The notes under the pieces are model-generated. The model had not been told where the DNA came from. It did not search any database and saw only the letters and a list, made by a program, of their open reading frames with translations. A DNA stretch of 64,000 nucleotides from JBBDST01 sp040904765 (GTDB lineage Bacteria > Actinomycetota > Nitriliruptoria > Nitriliruptorales > Nitriliruptoraceae): NCBI GenBank assembly GCA_040904765.1, contig JBBDST010000026.1, forward strand, positions 62,001 to 126,000, given 5' to 3'. This document shows positions 26,218-35,186 of this stretch, in pieces (position 1 is the stretch's first letter; each line of letters begins with the position of its first letter). The position numbers were made by a program, and so were the translations under genes.

Positions 26218-26955
26218 TTAGGCACTTTGTGGTGAGGGTGGGGTGGCCTGCCATTGGTTAAGCGGCCACGCCAGATGGGTGAGAATTTCTTGTGTTCGAG
26301 CGGCGGCATGAACGGCAATCATGTAGTGGTCGCCGCGGCTGACAAAGACACAGCGCAACCGTAACCCGGTGCTGCGACGCTGTTTAATCCAGCGCGGATC
26401 AGCTACCAGTTGACGGACAGCACGACGGGCATGACGGTTTTTAGCGTCAACGGTAATCGTAATTTGGGCGGCGTTTTCGCCGTGCATCGTTGCAGAGACT
26501 GCCAGTTGTGACGTGAATTCGTGAGACAACGATCCGGCGAAACGGTTGGTGAACGCCCCAGGGGCCCGCGAACGAGCCACAAATGGTGTCAGCGCGTCGT
26601 TGTTTGGCGACGCCAGATGGCTCGCAAGCTGTTCGGCGGTTGTAATCGCATCTGCGCTGACCGGTTGATCCCAGTTGACCGCTGCAAAGGTCACATAGGT
26701 GTCAAGGTCAGGTGGGGCTGCCGGGGCGCGTGAAGGGCGACGCAGCTGGGTTAACGATTGCGGTGTGTCGTTGACCAGGAGCCGTTCGTAAGCCCGTTGA
26801 ATGGCAGCAAATTCGTCAGGATCTCCGCCAGCATCAGGATGGGTGGCGCGCGCCAACAGACGGTAGCGCCGTTTCACTTCCTTGGCGCTGGCACTCACGG
26901 CGACGCCCAGCATCAGCGCGGCGTCTTGCCGCGATAGTCCGTTTGGGTCGGTCAT
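26218..26955 (-). CDS. J-domain (DnaJ-like) protein
   Basis: A 245-residue protein with an N-terminal J domain (about 10-60, HPD at 39-41), then an Ala/Pro linker and a C-terminal domain I do not recognise (about 100-235). It lacks the G/F region, zinc fingers and DnaJ substrate-binding domain, so it is not a general DnaJ but a specialised Hsp70 partner. It overlaps the upstream membrane-protein gene by 4 nt and abuts the RNase gene. Confidence 0.88.
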   Translation of the reverse strand: MTDPNGLSRQDAALMLGVAVSASAKEVKRRYRLLARATHPDAGGDPDEFAAIQRAYERLLVNDTPQSLTQLRRPSRAPAAPPDLDTYVTFAAVNWDQPVSADAITTAEQLASHLASPNNDALTPFVARSRAPGAFTNRFAGSLSHEFTSQLAVSATMHGENAAQITITVDAKNRHARRAVRQLVADPRWIKQRRSTGLRLRCVFVSRGDHYMIAVHAAARTQEILTHLAWPLNQWQATPPSPQSA

Positions 26956-27275
26956 GCGGTTGGTGCAGCCGGTGACGGTGGCAGAGGCGGGCCGTCTGTC
27001 GGACGAACCAACGAAGACAAAAGGGCCCGTTCGCGCAGCCGAGTGAGCGCAGCAACGGTCGTGGCAAGCAACATGACATTACTGATGAGCCGACGTTTGC
27101 GAACAACTGCGCGCACGATCAGACCGGCGATACCCATCACACCGACGACTGCACCGACGGCGGCAACGGCCGATACGGCGCGGGTTGTTGGGTCGTGTAA
27201 GACCCGGTCACGGAGTTCATTGAGGTCGCGCGCTATCGCGTCGGTGGCGGTTGAGAGATTGAACGTGTCGGCCAT
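26952..27275 (-). CDS. Small membrane protein (partner of holin-X)
   Basis: A 107-residue protein with a helical N-terminus (LSTATDAIARDLNELRDRVLHD), a hydrophobic segment at about 34-58 followed by RKRR, a second less hydrophobic helix, and a Pro-rich tail. The layout recalls DUF3618 or ElaB/YqjD-type inner-membrane proteins that sit beside YqjE/holin-X genes, but I cannot assign the family firmly. It overlaps the holin-X stop by 1 nt and the J-domain start by 4 nt. Confidence 0.65.
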   Translation of the reverse strand: MADTFNLSTATDAIARDLNELRDRVLHDPTTRAVSAVAAVGAVVGVMGIAGLIVRAVVRKRRLISNVMLLATTVAALTRLRERALLSSLVRPTDGPPLPPSPAAPTA

Positions 27276-27700
27276 TATCGATCCGTTTCTGTGCGGCTGA
27301 CTCCACGGTTTACGGCATCAAACGCCGCTTTTGCTTCTGCAACGGTGCGGTTCGCGTTTGGTTTCACGGCTAACCGGTTTTTGCCAACGGCAAACAAGAT
27401 CAGCATGAGGAGCAAAAAGACGCCGGCGACACAGAGCCACGCCAGCCATGCTGGCAGCACGAGCATTAATGCCAACGCTGCGGCCGTACCTAAAAAGAGG
27501 ATGAATGGCAGGCTGATAAGAGCTGCAACGGCTAAGAGCGCTGCACCGGAAACCTGCTGTTTGACACCGTCAAGCAGTTCACGTTTCGCCGCGGCAATTT
27601 CGTGATTTATGAGCCCCTGTACGTTGTCGCGGATCGCACCGAAAATGCTTTTGGTTGAACGTCCAGACGGGATGTCGCCCAAGGGTTGATGGTCGCTCAT
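27275..27700 (-). CDS. Holin-X/YqjE-type membrane protein (Phage_holin_3_6 family)
   Basis: A 141-residue protein with an amphipathic N-terminal helix (VQGLINHEIAAAKRELLDGVKQQ) and two transmembrane segments (about 52-80 and 84-106), then a charged tail: the pattern of actinobacterial holin-X/YqjE proteins. Despite the name, chromosomal members are not phage lysis genes; their role is in the envelope and unclear. First gene of a four-gene operon. A TAGACT hexamer (minus strand, 27745-27740) is a possible -10. Confidence 0.8.
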   Translation of the reverse strand: MSDHQPLGDIPSGRSTKSIFGAIRDNVQGLINHEIAAAKRELLDGVKQQVSGAALLAVAALISLPFILFLGTAAALALMLVLPAWLAWLCVAGVFLLLMLILFAVGKNRLAVKPNANRTVAEAKAAFDAVNRGVSRTETDR

Positions 27701-27896
27701 AAGGTGTCCGTTCCGCGCGTTTTTGTCGGGTCATACGCCAGTCTAGGGCGGTGACGCGCCGCCGCCACCCGGCTGGTTTGGTGCACTGCGGAAACAAAGA
27801 GTCACCCGTGGGCGTCACGCTGTGGCCGGTACGCTGCCAAAGCAAACGTGCGGCGACCATACCCGCACATCGTCGTATCAAAGGGGGTGAACGCAG

Positions 27897-29033
27897 ATGA
27901 CAGATGACCCACAGTCGATGCAACCTGAGGGACAAATTGATGTCACCCGTGCAACGGTGACGTTGGCTGCTGCGAGCGCCCCAAGCGACACCATCCTGGC
28001 AGATACCGATGAACTGGATCTGCGCAAGCTACGGATCTTGTCTGCGATCGTCACCGAATTTGTCGCCAAAGGCGAACCGGTAGGGTCCAAATCGGTGGTT
28101 GATGTCGCACAACTTGACGTGTCCGCAGCAACGGTGCGTAACGAGATGGCGGAACTTGAAGAGCGCGGCTACATCACCCAGCCGCACACGTCAGCTGGAC
28201 GCATCCCAACGGATCGTGGCTACCGACGCTTTGTGGACGAATTGAAAGCCAACACCACGGTTGATGGTCCTCAGCGTGAACTGGTTGAAGAACTGCTTGG
28301 TTCGGCTAAAGACGTCGAAGACCTGTTGGCACGCACGTCGAGTGTGTTGAGCCAACTGACACGGCTGGTGTCGCTGGTGATCGCACCGGCATTTGACGCC
28401 ACCCAGCTGCGTTTAATTGAACTGGTGCCTCTGCACGGCCAACTGGTGCTGTTGTTGATCGTGTCCGACGCCGGCCAGGTAGAAAAACGGGTGGTTGAAC
28501 TGCCCGAGGGGACCACACAGGCAGAACGTGAACGGGTACGCCGCCAACTGTCAGAAACACTGATCGGCCGTAATCTTGCCACGCTGCCTGGCGTTATTGC
28601 AGGCATGGTTGACGACGCGCCATCTGATCTGCGTGGGGCGCTGAGCGCGATTGCCAAAGCGACCCAAGATGGCATTAGTGGCGATGCGACCCACCACGTG
28701 TTTGTGGGCGGTCAAGCATCGCTGGCAGGAGATGAGACGTTCGGACGGGAACATCTTTCCAGCGTGCTGCAGTTGCTCGAAGAACGGGCAACCCTGGCGA
28801 AACTGTTAAATGACGTTACGGTTGATGACACCACCGGCGTGATGATCGGTGGGGAGAACACGGTCGAAGATTTACGGGCCGCTTCACTCGTTGCGCAACG
28901 CTACGAATTGCTGTCGGCCGGCGCACTGGGTGTGCTTGGACCCACCCGGATGGACTACGGTCGTGCGCTGTCCACCGTGCGGATCGTGTCAGAACAGTTA
29001 CAAGCGACGTTGCGGACCCTCTCCACACGGTGA
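27897..29033 (+). CDS. hrcA: Heat-inducible transcription repressor HrcA
   Basis: A 378-residue protein with an N-terminal winged helix (LRILSAIVTEFVAKGEPVGSKSV-type region, then VSAATVRNEMAELEERGYI and HTSAGRIPTDRGYR, residues ~40-105) and the GAF-like effector domain of HrcA. It carries ~40 extra N-terminal residues. A strong ribosome site (AAAGGGGG) precedes the ATG, and TACGCT lies at 27830-27835. HrcA normally represses chaperone genes through CIRCE elements; I see no CIRCE inverted repeat upstream of this operon. Confidence 0.95.
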   Translation: MTDDPQSMQPEGQIDVTRATVTLAAASAPSDTILADTDELDLRKLRILSAIVTEFVAKGEPVGSKSVVDVAQLDVSAATVRNEMAELEERGYITQPHTSAGRIPTDRGYRRFVDELKANTTVDGPQRELVEELLGSAKDVEDLLARTSSVLSQLTRLVSLVIAPAFDATQLRLIELVPLHGQLVLLLIVSDAGQVEKRVVELPEGTTQAERERVRRQLSETLIGRNLATLPGVIAGMVDDAPSDLRGALSAIAKATQDGISGDATHHVFVGGQASLAGDETFGREHLSSVLQLLEERATLAKLLNDVTVDDTTGVMIGGENTVEDLRAASLVAQRYELLSAGALGVLGPTRMDYGRALSTVRIVSEQLQATLRTLSTR

Positions 29034-29063
29034 GTTCCCCTAGTAGTAAGTGAGGCCAGAGTC

Positions 29064-30173
29064 GTGGCAGACCTGTATGACGTTCTTGGCGTGGACCGCA
29101 GTGCGTCCGCGGATGATCTCAAACGTGCCTACCGGCGTAAAGCACGCGAGTGCCATCCTGATGCGGGTGGCAACGAGGAACAGTTCAAGTCGGTCACGCA
29201 CGCCTATGAGGTGTTGAGTGATCGTTCGCGGCGCGCCCGCTACGACCAGTTTGGTGACGACGGCACGTCACAAGCTCGCGGTGGCGGTGACCCGTTTGGC
29301 GGGTTTGGTGGCATCAATGACGTGATTGACGCGTTTTTTGGGCAAGGCTTCGGTCAGCAGACCGCCCGGCCACGTCGGACAACACCAGGTCGTGACGTGC
29401 TGGTTGCGGTTGGCATCACCCTTGAAGAAGTTGTTACCGGCACGACCCGCGACATTGAAGTTGATGTTGCCAGCACCTGTGATGCGTGTAGTGGTCATGG
29501 TGGCGCCGATGGAGGCAAAGCCGAGACCTGTGGCACTTGTGGTGGCGCAGGTCAGGTGCAACGGCTGATGCGAACCGCGTTTGGTCAGCTCGCCACCGCC
29601 ACGGCATGTGACGCGTGCGGTGGCGAAGGGGCACGTCTGCGTGATCCCTGTCGGATCTGCGGCGGAGATGGCCGGGTACGGCAACAACGCGTCGTTACGG
29701 TCACGATCCCAGCAGGGCTTGAAACGGGCGACCGGCTGCCAGTGCGAGGCGAAGGCGAAGCCGGCCGTCGGAACGCTCCTGCCGGCGATTTGTATCTGCA
29801 AATTGATGTTGAACAACATCCGACGTTCCAACGCGACGGCCGCAAACTGATTGCCGCCGTAGGAGTTTCCTTTCCGGAAGTTGCCTTAGGGAGCACCGTT
29901 GAAGTTGACACGATCGATGGAGACACGGTCACAGTTGAGATTGCTGCAGGAACTCAGCCAGGTGACGTGTTGGTAGTGAAAAAAGCGGGCCTGCCGGTGC
30001 GAGGCGGTGGCCGTCGTGGCGATATGCATCTGCTCGTGCAAGTTGACGTGCCAAAGCACCTGTCTGAGCAGCAATGCAGCCTGCTGCGTGATTTTGTGGC
30101 CGTGACAGGCGACACGCCAGATGCCAGCGACGACGGTTTCGTGGCACGCCTTAGACGGGTGTTTGACCGGTGA
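29064..30173 (+). CDS. dnaJ: Chaperone protein DnaJ
   Basis: A 369-residue type I DnaJ: J domain with HPD (31-33), Gly/Phe-rich linker (about 72-98), four CXXCXGXG zinc motifs (139-146, 156-163, 182-189, 196-203) and the two-part substrate domain. It stimulates DnaK ATPase activity and delivers substrates. It starts with GTG 30 nt after hrcA, the usual actinobacterial hrcA-dnaJ2 pair, without grpE or dnaK nearby. The stop overlaps the rsmE GTG by 4 nt. Confidence 0.96.
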   Translation: MADLYDVLGVDRSASADDLKRAYRRKARECHPDAGGNEEQFKSVTHAYEVLSDRSRRARYDQFGDDGTSQARGGGDPFGGFGGINDVIDAFFGQGFGQQTARPRRTTPGRDVLVAVGITLEEVVTGTTRDIEVDVASTCDACSGHGGADGGKAETCGTCGGAGQVQRLMRTAFGQLATATACDACGGEGARLRDPCRICGGDGRVRQQRVVTVTIPAGLETGDRLPVRGEGEAGRRNAPAGDLYLQIDVEQHPTFQRDGRKLIAAVGVSFPEVALGSTVEVDTIDGDTVTVEIAAGTQPGDVLVVKKAGLPVRGGGRRGDMHLLVQVDVPKHLSEQQCSLLRDFVAVTGDTPDASDDGFVARLRRVFDR

Positions 30174-30922
30174 GTCTCACCCCGTTTGTGTATGTTGATG
30201 CGCCGCTGGCCCAGTGCACACCAAACGACACGGTGACGTTAAGCGACGACGCGTGGAAACATGTCACGACGGTGTTGCGCCTGAAAACCGGCATGCCGGT
30301 GATTGTCAGTGACGGTGCAGGTGTGAGTGTCGAGGCGACGATTGGCACGGCAAAGACGGTGACAATCGATGCGCCTGCCAGTTGGCTCGCGCCAGATGTT
30401 CCGGCCATAACGCTGGTGCAAAGTATTCCCAAACCCCGCAAACTTGACACGGTGGTGCGGCTTGCAACCGAAGCGGGTGTTGACACGTTGCAAACAGTCG
30501 CAACGAGCCGTAGCGGCGCGAAGTTAACTGATGTCACTCAACCGAAACTCTGGGCTCGACTGGCGGCGATCGCGGATGCAGCCGGCGAGCAGGCGCGGCG
30601 GGCTAAGCGGCTAACACTTGCCCAGCCGGTGCCGTTTGACGAGCTATTTGACACGCTTAATGGCATGCCTTGCCTTCTGGTTGACCCTGCCGGCGGCGGG
30701 TTTACGGCCGGTGTTACGGCGCTTTTCGAACAGATCGATAGGTACGGCACGTTGGCGGTGCTAATCGGCCCTGAAGGGGGCTTTAGCGGCCCAGAACGTG
30801 CGTTGGCGAAAGCCAACGGTGCCGTGGTCGTCCGGTTGGGTACGGCAGTGATGCGCACCGAACATGCTGGGATGGCGGCCGTGTCGGCAGCGATGGTGCT
30901 GTGTGGCCGTTTTGAGACATAA
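30170..30922 (+). CDS. rsmE: 16S rRNA (uracil(1498)-N3)-methyltransferase
   Basis: A 250-residue SPOUT methyltransferase with an N-terminal PUA-like domain and the C-terminal knot: IPKPRKLDTVVRLATEAGV and the SAM-binding LIGPEGGFSGPE (about 203-214). It methylates U1498 of 16S rRNA in assembled 30S subunits. It starts with GTG overlapping dnaJ, completing the hrcA-dnaJ-rsmE operon found widely. Confidence 0.94.
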   Translation: MSLTPFVYVDAPLAQCTPNDTVTLSDDAWKHVTTVLRLKTGMPVIVSDGAGVSVEATIGTAKTVTIDAPASWLAPDVPAITLVQSIPKPRKLDTVVRLATEAGVDTLQTVATSRSGAKLTDVTQPKLWARLAAIADAAGEQARRAKRLTLAQPVPFDELFDTLNGMPCLLVDPAGGGFTAGVTALFEQIDRYGTLAVLIGPEGGFSGPERALAKANGAVVVRLGTAVMRTEHAGMAAVSAAMVLCGRFET

Positions 30923-30956
30923 CCGACCCTACACCGCGCTTTTGATCGCACGCCGG

Positions 30957-30962
30957 TACGCT
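30957..30962 (+). promoter_or_regulatory. Candidate -10 box of the phoH-era operon
   Basis: TACGCT in the 83-nt gap between rsmE and phoH, ending 43 nt before the GTG start. No clear -35. Confidence 0.35.
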
Positions 30963-31005
30963 TAAAGAGACAGATCTGATCCCTGTCAAGGAGTGAACGA
31001 CACCT

Positions 31006-32046
31006 GTGGCCAGAGCTAAACCTGCTGAACGTTCGTCCACGATGATTGATGGCCCGGTGGTGTCTGCAACCCGGCAGGTGGTGCATGTCGACGATGCACC
31101 CACAATGGTTGCGTTGCTTGGGGAACGTGACGAGTTCTTGAGGCTGATTGACACGCACACACCTGGCACGATCCATGTGCGCGGCGATGCGATCACCGTC
31201 AATGCTGACACGACCGAAGAAACCGAACACACGGTCACCGTGTTTCGTGAACTGTTGGCGCTGATTGCCCGCGGCCAGACCGTCGATAAAGGGTTGGTGA
31301 AACAGGTGTTACGGATGCTTGATACGGGCGTGCAAGAACGTCCAAGTGAAGTCTTGTCCGAAGCGCTAGTAACCCACCGGGGCCGCACAATCCGGCCCAA
31401 AACGCTCGGGCAAAAAAAGTATTTGGATGCAATCCGGCAGAACACGGTCACGTTTGGGATCGGTCCTGCCGGTACCGGCAAGACCTACCTTGCGATGGGC
31501 GCCGCAGTACAGGCGTTACGTGCCCAGCAGGTGAACCGGCTGATTCTTACCCGTCCGGCAGTTGAAGCTGGCGAAAAACTCGGGTTTTTGCCCGGCACCT
31601 TGCACGAAAAAATTGACCCGTACTTGAAACCGTTATGGGACGCCCTGCACGACATGATGGAGGCCCAAGAACTTATTGAGCATGTCGACCGGGGAACGAT
31701 TGAAGTGGCGCCGTTGGCGTTCATGCGCGGCCGCACGTTGAACGACGCGTTTATCGTGCTGGATGAGGCGCAAAACACCACTCCCGAACAGATGAAAATG
31801 TTTCTCACCCGGATCGGTTTCAACGCCCGGGCAGTGATCACTGGCGATGTCAGTCAGATCGACTTACCCAGCGGGAAACGTTCTGGCTTGCAGGTGGTAC
31901 GCGACGTGCTTCAAGACATCGAAGGAGTGGCGTTTGCGATCCTTGATTCCGGCGACGTGGTCCGCCACCCGATTGTGCAACGCATCGTCGAGGCGTACGA
32001 GTCCTACGACAGCAACGCCGCAGCGGCGGCCCAAGTAAACGAGTAG
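31006..32046 (+). CDS. PhoH-like ATPase
   Basis: A 346-residue PhoH-family protein with an N-terminal domain and a P-loop ATPase core: Walker A GPAGTGKT (153-160), LTRPAVEAGEKLGFLPG, and Walker B FIVLDEAQN. The family is linked to RNA metabolism and stress, and its gene is nearly always next to ybeY, as here (2 nt gap). It starts at GTG with AAGGAGTG upstream. First gene of a run phoH-ybeY-corC-cdd-era. Confidence 0.93.
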   Translation: MARAKPAERSSTMIDGPVVSATRQVVHVDDAPTMVALLGERDEFLRLIDTHTPGTIHVRGDAITVNADTTEETEHTVTVFRELLALIARGQTVDKGLVKQVLRMLDTGVQERPSEVLSEALVTHRGRTIRPKTLGQKKYLDAIRQNTVTFGIGPAGTGKTYLAMGAAVQALRAQQVNRLILTRPAVEAGEKLGFLPGTLHEKIDPYLKPLWDALHDMMEAQELIEHVDRGTIEVAPLAFMRGRTLNDAFIVLDEAQNTTPEQMKMFLTRIGFNARAVITGDVSQIDLPSGKRSGLQVVRDVLQDIEGVAFAILDSGDVVRHPIVQRIVEAYESYDSNAAAAAQVNE

Positions 32047-32048
32047 CC

Positions 32049-32507
32049 ATGCCGGTGTTTCTTGCAGACGAACAAACACACCCGGTGAATCATACGCTGC
32101 TAGTGGATGTGGCCCGTTTCGCGTTGGCGCAACTACGAGTCCCTGCCGAAATGGAACTGGCGTTGCTGCTCGTCGATGTTGACACGATCGCCGAGTTGAA
32201 CCAGGAACATATGGGTCACGACGGCCCTACTGATGTGCTGGCGTTTCCCATCGACGAGCCTGGCGAGTCGGTGGCGGGGCCACCTGCAATCCTTGGCGAC
32301 GTAGTGCTTTGTCCGGTTGTTGCCGGCGATCAGGCCGGCGTGAACGCGCACACGCTCGATGAGGAACTGGCGATGCTGACGGTTCACGGCATCTTGCATC
32401 TGCTGGGTTGGGATCATCGTGACGGTGAAGAAGAAACCGCCATGTTTGCGCGTACGGCAGAACTTTTAGCTGCGTTTGGTGAAGACCAGCAGGCGAAACA
32501 GCTGTGA
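32049..32507 (+). CDS. ybeY: Endoribonuclease YbeY (rRNA maturation factor)
   Basis: A 152-residue metalloprotein with the zinc motif HGILHLLGWDH: His113, His117 and His123. It takes part in 16S rRNA 3' maturation and ribosome quality control. It lies 2 nt after phoH and overlaps the next gene by 4 nt. Confidence 0.95.
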   Translation: MPVFLADEQTHPVNHTLLVDVARFALAQLRVPAEMELALLLVDVDTIAELNQEHMGHDGPTDVLAFPIDEPGESVAGPPAILGDVVLCPVVAGDQAGVNAHTLDEELAMLTVHGILHLLGWDHRDGEEETAMFARTAELLAAFGEDQQAKQL

Positions 32508-33790
32508 GCCTCATCGTGTTTGGTGTCGGTTTAATGGGCGTGTTTGCGCTGGCTGCAGCGATGGACACGGTCCTCGAACGGCTCGAACGGGTTCGGGTGT
32601 TGCGCCTCGTTGAAGAAGATGGCGGGTTTGGGACTGACGCGTTGCTGTGGCTGTTTGAGCATCGGGCCCGTGCCCGTGACACGCTGTTGGCCGTGCGTCT
32701 TGTGGCTGCCATCAGCATTGCCGGCCTGGTCGTGTATGTCACGTTTGGTCAGGCTGTGACCCTTGGGCGGCTCGCAGGTGTGATGGCTGCCACTGCAGCC
32801 GGTTTGATTCTGGTTGATGTTGTGGCGCGCCTGATGGCACTCACAAACCGGGAGACGTTGGGTCGCAGATTTGCTCCGCTCACGGTGGCATTAGTGCGCC
32901 TGTTTACGCCGGTCGCAGTAATCAGCGTCGGCCTTGGGCGTCTGGCGTTGAGGGCAGCTGGGGACCTGTCAAGTCCGAACGCGTCTGATGAGGAACTCAA
33001 CCGTCTGGCGCTTGACGATGAAGCGACCAGTGAAGAGATCGAACCGGAAGAACGGGCGATGATCCGGTCAATTTTTGAACTGGGTGATCGTCGGGTACGT
33101 GAAATTATGGTGCCTCGACCAGACATGGTTGCTGCATCGTCTGATGCGACTGTTGCGGCCGTGTTGAATCTGATTATTGACGCCGGTTTTTCGCGTCTGC
33201 CGGTGCATGACGTTGACGACAACGACCGCATCGTCGGGGTCGTGTATGCGAAAGATCTGCTGGCCAAAATCGCCAACGACTCGTCGTTTAGCGCTTGGCA
33301 CACGTTGCTGCGTTCGCCGACATTTGTGCCGGAAACAAAACGGGTGGATGACCTGTTGCGTGAACTGCAAGCCGGGACGGTGCATCTGGTGTTTGTGGTT
33401 GACGAGTATGGCGAACTGGTGGGTTTGGTCACGATCGAAGACATTTTGGAAGAGATCGTCGGCGAAATTGTGGATGAATATGACCAGCAGATCGAGTTGA
33501 GTGAGCCACTTGGTGACAACCGGTGGCGCATTGATGGGCGCATGACGGTGAGTGACTTCAACGAGCATTTCATGCTCGATCTGCCTGTCGATGAAGGCTA
33601 TGACACGGTTGGTGGCATGGTGTTTGCGATGCTTGGCGAGCTGCCCAGTGGGGGCGAACAGCTTGATGTTGACCTGCTCAGCATCACGGTCGAACAGGTG
33701 CAGGGTCGCCGGATTGGTGCCGTCATCGTTGAACCTCGTGACGATACAGCGGCCAACGACACGGCAACCAACGGGGCGACAGACCTGTGA
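32504..33790 (+). CDS. HlyC/CorC (CNNM) family transporter
   Basis: A 428-residue membrane protein. Three or so hydrophobic segments lie in the first ~155 residues (DUF21/CNNM domain), then a CBS pair (about 200-325, REIMVPRPDM and VVDEYGELVGLVTIEDILEEIVGEI), then the CorC/HlyC transporter-associated domain. The family is implicated in magnesium or other cation efflux. It starts with GTG overlapping ybeY and ends overlapping cdd. The N-terminal domain is a little short compared with typical CNNM proteins. Confidence 0.92.
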   Translation: MSLIVFGVGLMGVFALAAAMDTVLERLERVRVLRLVEEDGGFGTDALLWLFEHRARARDTLLAVRLVAAISIAGLVVYVTFGQAVTLGRLAGVMAATAAGLILVDVVARLMALTNRETLGRRFAPLTVALVRLFTPVAVISVGLGRLALRAAGDLSSPNASDEELNRLALDDEATSEEIEPEERAMIRSIFELGDRRVREIMVPRPDMVAASSDATVAAVLNLIIDAGFSRLPVHDVDDNDRIVGVVYAKDLLAKIANDSSFSAWHTLLRSPTFVPETKRVDDLLRELQAGTVHLVFVVDEYGELVGLVTIEDILEEIVGEIVDEYDQQIELSEPLGDNRWRIDGRMTVSDFNEHFMLDLPVDEGYDTVGGMVFAMLGELPSGGEQLDVDLLSITVEQVQGRRIGAVIVEPRDDTAANDTATNGATDL

Positions 33791-34227
33791 CCACTTTTGA
33801 CACTGACGTCGATGCGCAACTGTTGCAGCGTGCGCGCAAAGCTAAAGTGCGCGCGTACGCCCCCTATTCGGGTTTTCACGTTGGTGCTGCCTTGCTTACT
33901 AGTGACGGGGACGTGTTTACGGGCGTGAATGTCGAAAACGTGTCGTTTGGGTTGACGTTATGTGCCGAACGGGTGGCGATCGGAGCCATGATTGCAACCG
34001 CCGGGCCACGTACGTTGATTGATGCGATTGCGGTGGTGGGTGATGGACATGATGCGCTGATGCCTTGTGGTGCCTGCCGACAGGTCCTGCACGAATTTGG
34101 GGCCATGGCGCGGGTGATCGCTTCAGGTGACGGCGGCATGCCGGTTGTGACGAGCATGGTTGAACTTCTGCCGCGGCCTTTTTCCGCATTACGGTTAGGT
34201 CAAGGACGTGACGGCAACGATGGGTAA
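33787..34227 (+). CDS. cdd: Cytidine deaminase
   Basis: A 146-residue tetrameric-type cytidine deaminase with zinc ligands Cys59, Cys94, Cys97 and catalytic Glu61 (CAER...PCGAC), and the AYAPYSGFHVGAA motif (24-35). It converts cytidine and deoxycytidine to uridines in pyrimidine salvage. GTG start overlaps the CorC-type gene by 4 nt; era follows after 2 nt. Confidence 0.95.
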   Translation: MTTFDTDVDAQLLQRARKAKVRAYAPYSGFHVGAALLTSDGDVFTGVNVENVSFGLTLCAERVAIGAMIATAGPRTLIDAIAVVGDGHDALMPCGACRQVLHEFGAMARVIASGDGGMPVVTSMVELLPRPFSALRLGQGRDGNDG

Positions 34228-34229
34228 AC

Positions 34230-35186
34230 ATGACTGAGCTTGACCGCGACGCGATTCTTGCCGGCATGAACGACACGGTCGGGCCGGATCATCGCGCGGG
34301 CATTGTGGCGCTGGTTGGCCGGCCAAACACCGGTAAGTCGACGCTGTTAAATACGCTGCTGAGTGCCAAAATTGCGATTGTCACGCCGGTTGCCGGCACC
34401 ACCCGTAACACTATCCGTGGCGTGTTGACACAACCAGACGCCCAGATCGTGTTTGTGGATACCCCTGGTGTGACGAAACCAAAAACGTTGCTGGCGCAGC
34501 GGTTAAACGACCGGGTGCGTTCGACGTGGTCGGGGATGGACGCGATCGTGTTGCTGGTTGATGCGGCTGCAGGTATTGGCCGGGGGGATCAGTTTTTGGC
34601 TGAGCAGGTGTTGGCCACCGGCGTGCCGGTGGTAGCGGTTGCCAACAAGATTGACCGGCTGGGTTCTGCCGAGGCAGCGTTGCCATTGTTGCAACAGTTG
34701 GCTGGGCTTGAAACGGCGACACGAAAATTTCATGCGATCGTGCCGGTGTCGGCGAAAGCAAACACGAATGTCGACCGGCTTTTGACGTTGGTGACCGCCC
34801 TGGTGCCCCTTGGTGGGCGGCTGGTGTCAGACACGATGGTGCACGATCAGACGCCGGAACATTTCGCGGCTGAGGTGTTGCGTGAACAGCTGATTGGTCG
34901 TGCCCGTCAAGAGCTGCCCCATTCGATTGCGGTGGTGGTTGAGTCGTTCACAACGGACGAAAACAACGCTGACCTGCTGCATATTGATGCCGAAATTTTT
35001 GTGGAACGGCCCAGTCAAAAAGGGATTGTGATCGGCAAAAACGGCGAAAATTTGAAAGCCGCCGCAACGGCGGCCCGTCACGAACTGGAACGTCTGTTTG
35101 GGATGCGCGTGTTTTTACGCACTCATGTCCGGGTGGCCAAAGAATGGCAGCGTGACCCCAAAGCACTCGACCGGCTCGGGTTTTAA
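34230..35186 (+). CDS. era: GTPase Era
   Basis: A 318-residue protein with the Era GTPase domain (GRPNTGKST, 30-38; DTPGV; NKID) and C-terminal KH domain (KGIVIGKNGENLKA). It binds 16S rRNA during 30S assembly. The region around the PPG-like switch (ATTR: GTTRNTIRGV) is standard. An alternative start at ATG 34266 would trim 12 residues. It ends the phoH-era run and is followed with no gap by a small unknown gene. Confidence 0.95.
   Translation: MTELDRDAILAGMNDTVGPDHRAGIVALVGRPNTGKSTLLNTLLSAKIAIVTPVAGTTRNTIRGVLTQPDAQIVFVDTPGVTKPKTLLAQRLNDRVRSTWSGMDAIVLLVDAAAGIGRGDQFLAEQVLATGVPVVAVANKIDRLGSAEAALPLLQQLAGLETATRKFHAIVPVSAKANTNVDRLLTLVTALVPLGGRLVSDTMVHDQTPEHFAAEVLREQLIGRARQELPHSIAVVVESFTTDENNADLLHIDAEIFVERPSQKGIVIGKNGENLKAAATAARHELERLFGMRVFLRTHVRVAKEWQRDPKALDRLGF

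Noticed and set aside
27275..27700. Holin-X gene as a sign of prophage
   Set aside because: The family is common on actinobacterial chromosomes; no capsid, tail, integrase or lysin gene is present.
27701..27896. Possible CIRCE operator upstream of hrcA
   Set aside because: No TTAGCACTC-N9-GAGTGCTAA-like repeat is visible; only a TACGCT hexamer and a ribosome site were found.
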